This document shows, piece by piece, positions 59,201 to 64,000 of a stretch of DNA of 64,000 nt. The stretch spans positions 62,001 to 126,000 of the forward strand of contig JAGFBZ010000571.1 of assembly GCA_018398805.1 (NCBI GenBank), written 5' to 3'. The stretch is from Hirundichthys speculiger. Taxonomy: Eukaryota; Chordata; Actinopteri; Beloniformes; Exocoetidae. The position numbers were made by a program, and so were the translations under genes. The notes below the pieces were generated by a model. It was not told the origin of the DNA and searched no databases. It worked only from the letters and a program-made list of their open reading frames with translations. Positions within the stretch are counted from its first letter, which is position 1. Every line of letters begins with the position of its first letter.

Positions 59201-62200
59201 ACATCACACCTAAATTCACATGCCTGGCAGGGGTGTAAATAAACACAGCTCCCAGTCACGACATGCATATTTTCCAAAGGTGAGGTAAACACAAATCATA
59301 ACCATGCTGAGGGTATCATGTATCAGAATTTTTCTGCTCATATGTTCTAAGAACAAAACCCCAAATTAGCACTTTCTAAGAAAAACAGTTATGTAGCCAC
59401 AGATGATGAGAGCAAAAGAGTGGCAGAAGTTGTGTTTTAATCTTCTCACATTGTCTGGTTTGTATGTTCCACACTTGACACATTGGGTTTGTCATGTATC
59501 ATTTAATTATTAGATGAATTCTCTTTGTCTTCAGAACAAGCTTAAAATCTAAAATCACCGTCTTTTCTTCCATCACAGTCGGACAAGGTTTCAAAGTAAA
59601 ATGGTTTTTTGCTCTCAGGAAGAAACTCTTAAAATTTTAGTTGTTTGTGAATGTTATACCCGGTTTTTGAACCAGTCAATAGAATTTGAATGAGTTTTTG
59701 TTTTTTTCATTGCTCAGATGTCAGATATCTATAAGCGTGTCCTTGTTCTGTCTTGTGTTGCTGTTCTTGTATATCTCACCGTGATGGAGGTGAATGTCAG
59801 GCAGATGCCTCCAAAGCCATTTAGGGAGAGAGCCAAGAAAATGAGTGCTGACAAAACTGCAGAAAAGAAGAAGAAAAACATGAGTTATTGTGTCCTTTGC
59901 CATGTGTTGTGTCATATTGACTGCAAAATCAGGAATGGTAACTTGCAAATTGTCCAATTTTGTGTGTGGTTTTAGTTTAATATTGTCATGTTGAGTGATC
60001 GGAAAGAGAACTTACTGTATTTCTGAATCACACTATCCCTTTTTTTTTTTTTTTTTTTTTACATATGTTGGCCTTTTTAACTAATATGAAGCTTTACCTT
60101 GAAATCCTGAACACTGTCTTTTTCTTTTAAAAAAAAATGTCAATGTCAATGAATCTTAAGAGCTATATGTTATAATGGACGATGCTGTTCTTCCAAACAA
60201 TCTTTTTCTTTTCATAGCTTTTAAACCTAAACAAGTACGAGGTTGCAGCTGCCATGAATAACTTAAACCCTTCTGAGGAAAGCTTTTGAAACTGCACAAT
60301 ATCTAGATCAGTGTGGAGACCAAATATACTACTGCACATCATGTCTCTTTAAAGTGGAAGTGAAGCACTTAATAATGTCAATGTATTTTGGTTCCTTTTG
60401 ATGAATGGCGAGTTATGTATTGTAAAATTAATCCTGAAATGCAAGTAGTTTGGCTGGAAGCTGCTGTTGTATTTCACATTTTCATTACAAGGACACAGCC
60501 ATCTTTGAATAAACCTAAATGTGACATCACTGGCGTGGCTGTACGCAGACCTGCCCTGTTCTTAGGTGTAAATTGTACTGAGCCAACAGATGCCACAGAA
60601 ACTGGACACATAAATGCACTTGACAAGCAGAGGAGTGAATTGTCATTTACTCCAACCTGTCTGGTTGTATTAATTTGGCCCCAGGAGCAGATTTAAGTTT
60701 GGGTAAAGTAGGCAATTGCCCGGAGCAGAATCTTGACAGGGTCGACGTGAGCATCCAAAACGAAAATCACAAACATTTTTTTTTATCGCTAATTTGCGCG
60801 TCATTTCGAATAGAGACTACCCGAGTACCGTGTAATAGTGGTATTTTTATCTGCTAGGTGGTTAATATTTTGCAGGTCGAAAACAGAAGTGGGTGCTATT
60901 ACAGCCTTCAAATGTGTTGACTAGATATTGCGTAGCTGATCTGATACAGTGGTAGAATGATCTAGAGCTGATAGATTGTAGAGTGTAAAACCAGTAATAT
61001 CAATAAAAACCATGTCTGTGCTAATCTGCTTTAAAATGCAATTTTCAAAAACAAAACAGATCTGCATATCAGCTCAGTGTCAGAAGAGATGCATCAATGT
61101 TACACCACTGTAATCACGAATCACGCAATCATCCATCCCCACAGGATGTGCATGTATAAGTAAAAACAGACGAAAACTCAGCTGGAAAAAAATCCTTTTA
61201 GCTGATTGATCATCTAACATCTTTCCTGCTGCACATGTAAACATTTGTAGTTTTTTAAAGTCTGTTATTGGCTGTAACTGGGAGCAGTTTCAGACCACTG
61301 CTGCAAGACAAAAACCATTCTGGTGACAGCAAAAACAAAGATGGGTGCTTTCTGTCTAGTGCATTTAAAGTAAATCTGTACTAATTCATGATTATTTTCC
61401 TCAGAAAAACCAAATTCTCATAGTTTTGTTGTTTATTCCATCTATCTTTATAACTCATGATGCCATAAATATGTCTTTATTTTCCTTTTTAAAGTCTATG
61501 GGATGTTTTGAGCTTGACTGATGTATATGCCAGCATGTTTTGGTGTTTGTACTCACCGTGAGGGTCGTAGGCAGAAATGGCCATGATAATGCATGACAGA
61601 CCAAAACAAGAGCTGCAACAAAATACCAAGACATTTGTAAGCATTGTAAACAAGTATTCAAATTTCCAGAGAAACCTACAGAGGCAATGTCATTAAAGAT
61701 GTGAATGACTGCAGACTGTTTAACAGGCACAAAACAGAAAATACCTGTATAATGGGGAAAAGCTATTAAGTAAATGATTAAACTGACAGCTTTTGCAATG
61801 AGTCATTTCAAACTTAAAATAAGTAAAGCAAAAAGAACCAAATTGAATGGTGCAATTCACAGAAACAACAAAAATCCAGCCATGGAAATGTGGGTTGGAT
61901 GATTGAATCATTATTGCGCAATATTTTCACAAACCTTTAGCTCTTTTTAACAGCTCCCATTTATACTCAGTGCAACTGCGATGAGTAACTTCCTAAGTGT
62001 AAACTACCTATTTTGCTGAAAGGACTTCTTTATTATATTTCTAAACCAATGAATGGGAGTGACACCCGCACTGAATATTTTACGACAGTAGAATGAGAAG
62101 ATTCCTTCTTTGATCAAGTACTTTCAGCTATGTCTGAGTCATACTACAACTGACACATCAGTTGACACATCAGTGACAGTAAAAGAAGTCTCGCTAAAGC

Positions 62201-62630
62201 GCTTGTACATATAAACAAGAGTCCTACCCACATTCATATACTGCAAGAAAAGAAAAGGGACTTCCCTTCCCACATGTTGGAATGTTGTCCTTCCACTCTG
62301 TTTTACTATGGTTTCAGTATCAGGCAACGAAAAGTAAATGAGCTTCACACGTGTATAACACGTGTCAACCAGTAGAAACACAGTCTCTCATACTTGTGAC
62401 ATGCTCATGGCTATTAAATGACCATTACCTGCCCATCAGCCGGATTGGACGGGGACCAAACTTGTCCATCAGGATGCCAAGCGGCAGCGTTGTGGCGCTG
62501 AGCAGGAATGAACCAATGGTGAAGCCCAGATTCAGCATCTCCTCCTGGTCCACACAGCTGGGCCACTCCACCTCAACATCAGAGGAGTTGCCCAAAGACA
62601 GGACCACTGATTCATTCACTGATTGGTTCA
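46384..62630 (-). CDS. slc43a1: large neutral amino acid transporter LAT3 (5' exon outside window)
   Basis: Na+-independent facilitative transporter of neutral amino acids, MFS fold, plasma membrane. Exons on the - strand: 62630-62429, 61612-61557, 59856-59780, 52498-52406, 52284-52151, 52101-51926, 51555-51409, 51327-51292, 51190-51055, 49592-49463, 49351-49277, 48549-48426, 46581-46384; about 526 residues (human 559 in total). Visible: extracellular loop with N-glycosylation sequons (NQS, NES, NSS), [20 protein letters not shown] and [13 protein letters not shown] (MFS signature), [19 protein letters not shown]...[14 protein letters not shown], long cytoplasmic loop, [40 protein letters not shown] and a hydrophilic C-terminus ending EEA. 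The N-terminal exon was not found up to 64000. In the exon at 49351 one extra T (about 49340-49342) breaks [13 protein letters not shown]; removing it restores the phase. The match favours slc43a1 over slc43a2/a3. Confidence 0.93.
49665..50931. mobile_element. 1.27-kb inverted-repeat element in slc43a1 intron
   Basis: The left end GGGCCCCGATC and right end GATCGGGCCC are inverted, with CATG abutting on both sides (49662-49665 and 50931-50934). The subterminal zones are also related: the left has repeated CCGCTA words (actagccgctac, gctaaccgctaatg, aagccgctatccgctatg), the right has TAGCGGG and TACCCGCTATCC. The frames inside (for example - strand 50778-50338) show no transposase motif I recognise. 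It looks like a non-autonomous cut-and-paste transposon; the superfamily is not determined. Confidence 0.65.
52499..59779. other. 7.3-kb slc43a1 intron
   Basis: No exon was found between the exons at 59780 and 52498; the flanking exons join in phase. It contains a 344-bp inverted-repeat element (56577-56920), a poly-A run (56201-56229), a poly-T run (55733-55750), and near 52900-53035 a stretch with some open frames on both strands that I could not assign. The remainder is AT-rich and non-coding. Confidence 0.6.
56577..56920. mobile_element. 344-bp element with 11-bp inverted ends
   Basis: The left end CCTCCGCCAAG (56577-56587) and right end CTTGGCGGAGG (56910-56920) are perfect inverted copies. 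Inside are TCTG tandem repeats and a conserved-looking block (ataactcaaaaagttatgg, gattttgatgaaattttcag). The trailing 'tctgcactctccgagtgctt' also belongs to this widespread repeat in animals. No coding capacity; family unknown to me. Confidence 0.6.
59857..61556. other. slc43a1 intron between exons at 61557 and 59856
   Basis: Non-coding. Poly-T at 60041-60060. The segment at about 60355-60700 has the look of a dispersed repeat but I cannot place it. Confidence 0.5.
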
Positions 62631-64000
62631 CTGGGGGGAACAAGTTTGCAGAATTAACCTTCAGAATAATGTCCACTCTGTGGTACTTTGAGATCCATGT
62701 AATTATAAGTAAGTTATGTCTTTAATTAAATCCCATTCAGACTTAATCTTAATTCTCATTAAGTCTCATTAGAGAATTTAACAGTGACACTTACTGCAAC
62801 AAACACATTTTTTTAAAAAGTATTACTAAATTGAACTGAATTTAGTTCAGCTGAGCTGAACTGAATTAAATTGAACTGAAACTGAATGTCCACCATGAGT
62901 AGGTTCCAAGTTATCTACAAAGACCAAAAAGCAATGATGGACAGCTGTGATCTTGAGATGTCAACCCCTCAAAAAGAAATGATTTTGTTGTTTAAATTCC
63001 AGCACGTGACACCTCTGAGGGCACCACAAAATCAATAAAGCAAATTGTCAGATTTGCTTGGAAGCATTTTGCAAACTTTCTTAAAATGTGTAAAGAGACT
63101 GATTATTTTGCACTGAATTGTAAAGTTAGACTGTTAAACATTTATTTTTTTCTAAATGTTGTTTTCAGGATTTTTAGGAAAAGTTTAAATCTGGACTCCA
63201 TGTTCCACTGAAGTACGTATTTAGTGTGGACCAAAGGTAACATTGCCCCAAATACTTGTGGTAGAGGTTCGAGGGTTATGCACCTGGAGTATGAAGGAGG
63301 CTGATGCATTTATTTTTTGGAGCTCCATAGCAAAACATAGCCAACACCCGCCTAATTTTTCCACCTGGAAGTTTAACTAACTTTCACTGGAGTGTTGAGA
63401 TTGATCTTTGTTGTATAGTTGGTAAGTGACTTCCACGCCACTGAAGTGGACATTTAAATTTAACAATGTTGTTGACTTGGGATGCTTTCTTCCTGTATTT
63501 GGCTCACTTGAGGTGGACCAAGACCTATATTTTTAGGCAGACCAGAGTTTGCTTCTTTAGTCTGTAGATCCTGATTGTGCATTCACACCTCCCAAAACCA
63601 ACTGGGCTTCCCAAGCAACCAAACTCTGATCCGTTTAAAGGGGACCAGACAGGGCTGGTGTGAATGCACCTTTAGACCACAGATGGTAGAGATGGGTGAT
63701 ACAAGTGATTTTTGTTTTGACTCCAATAACCAAGTAATACTGGAGCCGACATCGATACCAGTAAACATATTTTTATAAGTCTTGTTGTGTGCACAAGAAC
63801 ATAGGTTAGTTGTCATTTTTATGTTGAAATTCCATCAAAAATGTACATTAAAACTTACATTTCAGGATATTACTTGGTCTAAAAAAAAAAATAAAACTTC
63901 TCTAATTTGTTTTTCTTTATACAAAAATAGACAAAACAAGGTTTGTTCTTTAGCATTAAAACAAAAACTCTGAACTGTTGACAGGCAAGAGACTCAGAGA
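62631..64000. other. 5' part of slc43a1 intron, to window end
   Basis: No first coding exon (expected to encode the N-terminal helix with an RRWW-type motif) was found on the - strand. A short inverted repeat of GAACTGAA/TTCAGTTC words lies at 62832-62881. Near 63590-63740 there is a probable DNA-transposon remnant (aaaggggaccagacagggct, gtgtgaatgcacctttagac, and a terminal 'catcgataccagtaa'). Confidence 0.5.

Noticed and set aside
62820..62881. GAACTGAA/TTCAGTTC inverted words as a regulatory palindrome
   Set aside because: Imperfect and low in complexity; most likely decay of a short tandem repeat.
1..64000. CRISPR arrays, operons, tRNA/rRNA genes or a defence-type gene cluster
   Set aside because: None seen; the window is an ordinary vertebrate gene block and the only tRNA-like sequence is the degenerate SINE in selenoh intron 2.

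Overview
The window is nuclear DNA from a ray-finned (teleost) fish. The genes are split by GT-AG introns, the coding exons match vertebrate proteins residue by residue, and the introns hold fish-type repeats (tRNA-derived SINE, L2/Rex1-like LINE pieces, hAT and Tc1/mariner miniature elements). No RNA genes, CRISPR arrays or bacterial features were seen.

Seven genes can be read exon by exon. On the + strand are selenoh (4.1-7.6 kb, a selenoprotein with an in-frame UGA and a 3'UTR SECIS), clp1 (9.4-12.3 kb, RNA 5'-kinase), zdhhc5 (15.6-30.1 kb, palmitoyltransferase), pmf1 (35.8-39.6 kb, kinetochore Nnf1) and med19 (39.8-44.1 kb, Mediator subunit). On the - strand are tmx2 (35.6-30.0 kb, ER thioredoxin-related membrane protein) and slc43a1 (beyond 64.0 to 44.3 kb, amino acid transporter LAT3, first coding exon not in the window). 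tmx2 and pmf1 are divergent, with 192 bp between their start codons. zdhhc5/tmx2 and med19/slc43a1 converge tail to tail. SELENOH, CLP1, ZDHHC5, TMX2, MED19 and SLC43A1 also cluster at human 11q12.1, so this is an ancient linkage block with shuffled order and with pmf1 placed inside it. The genes share no single pathway; most are housekeeping genes.

Four genes each carry exactly one single-base frameshift relative to the conserved protein, with downstream exon phases that agree only when that base is corrected (zdhhc5 ~23216, med19 ~40540, pmf1 ~39017, slc43a1 ~49341). The likeliest cause is residual indels in a draft assembly, not gene death. Automatic annotation would truncate these genes, and would also break selenoh at its Sec codon.

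The rest is intron and intergenic sequence rich in transposon remains. Several have readable ends: a palindromic hAT MITE with a perfect 8-bp target duplication nested in a mariner-like element, a 607-bp hAT-like element with 8-bp duplication in med19, an 88-bp perfect palindrome next to a tmx2 splice acceptor, a 1.27-kb inverted-repeat element in slc43a1, and a 344-bp element with 11-bp inverted ends. I found no convincing new multi-gene system. The most biologically interesting items are the selenoprotein machinery, two overlapping upstream ORFs and a G-rich start region in zdhhc5, a divergent NRF1-type promoter, and a long hairpin in the zdhhc5 3'UTR.
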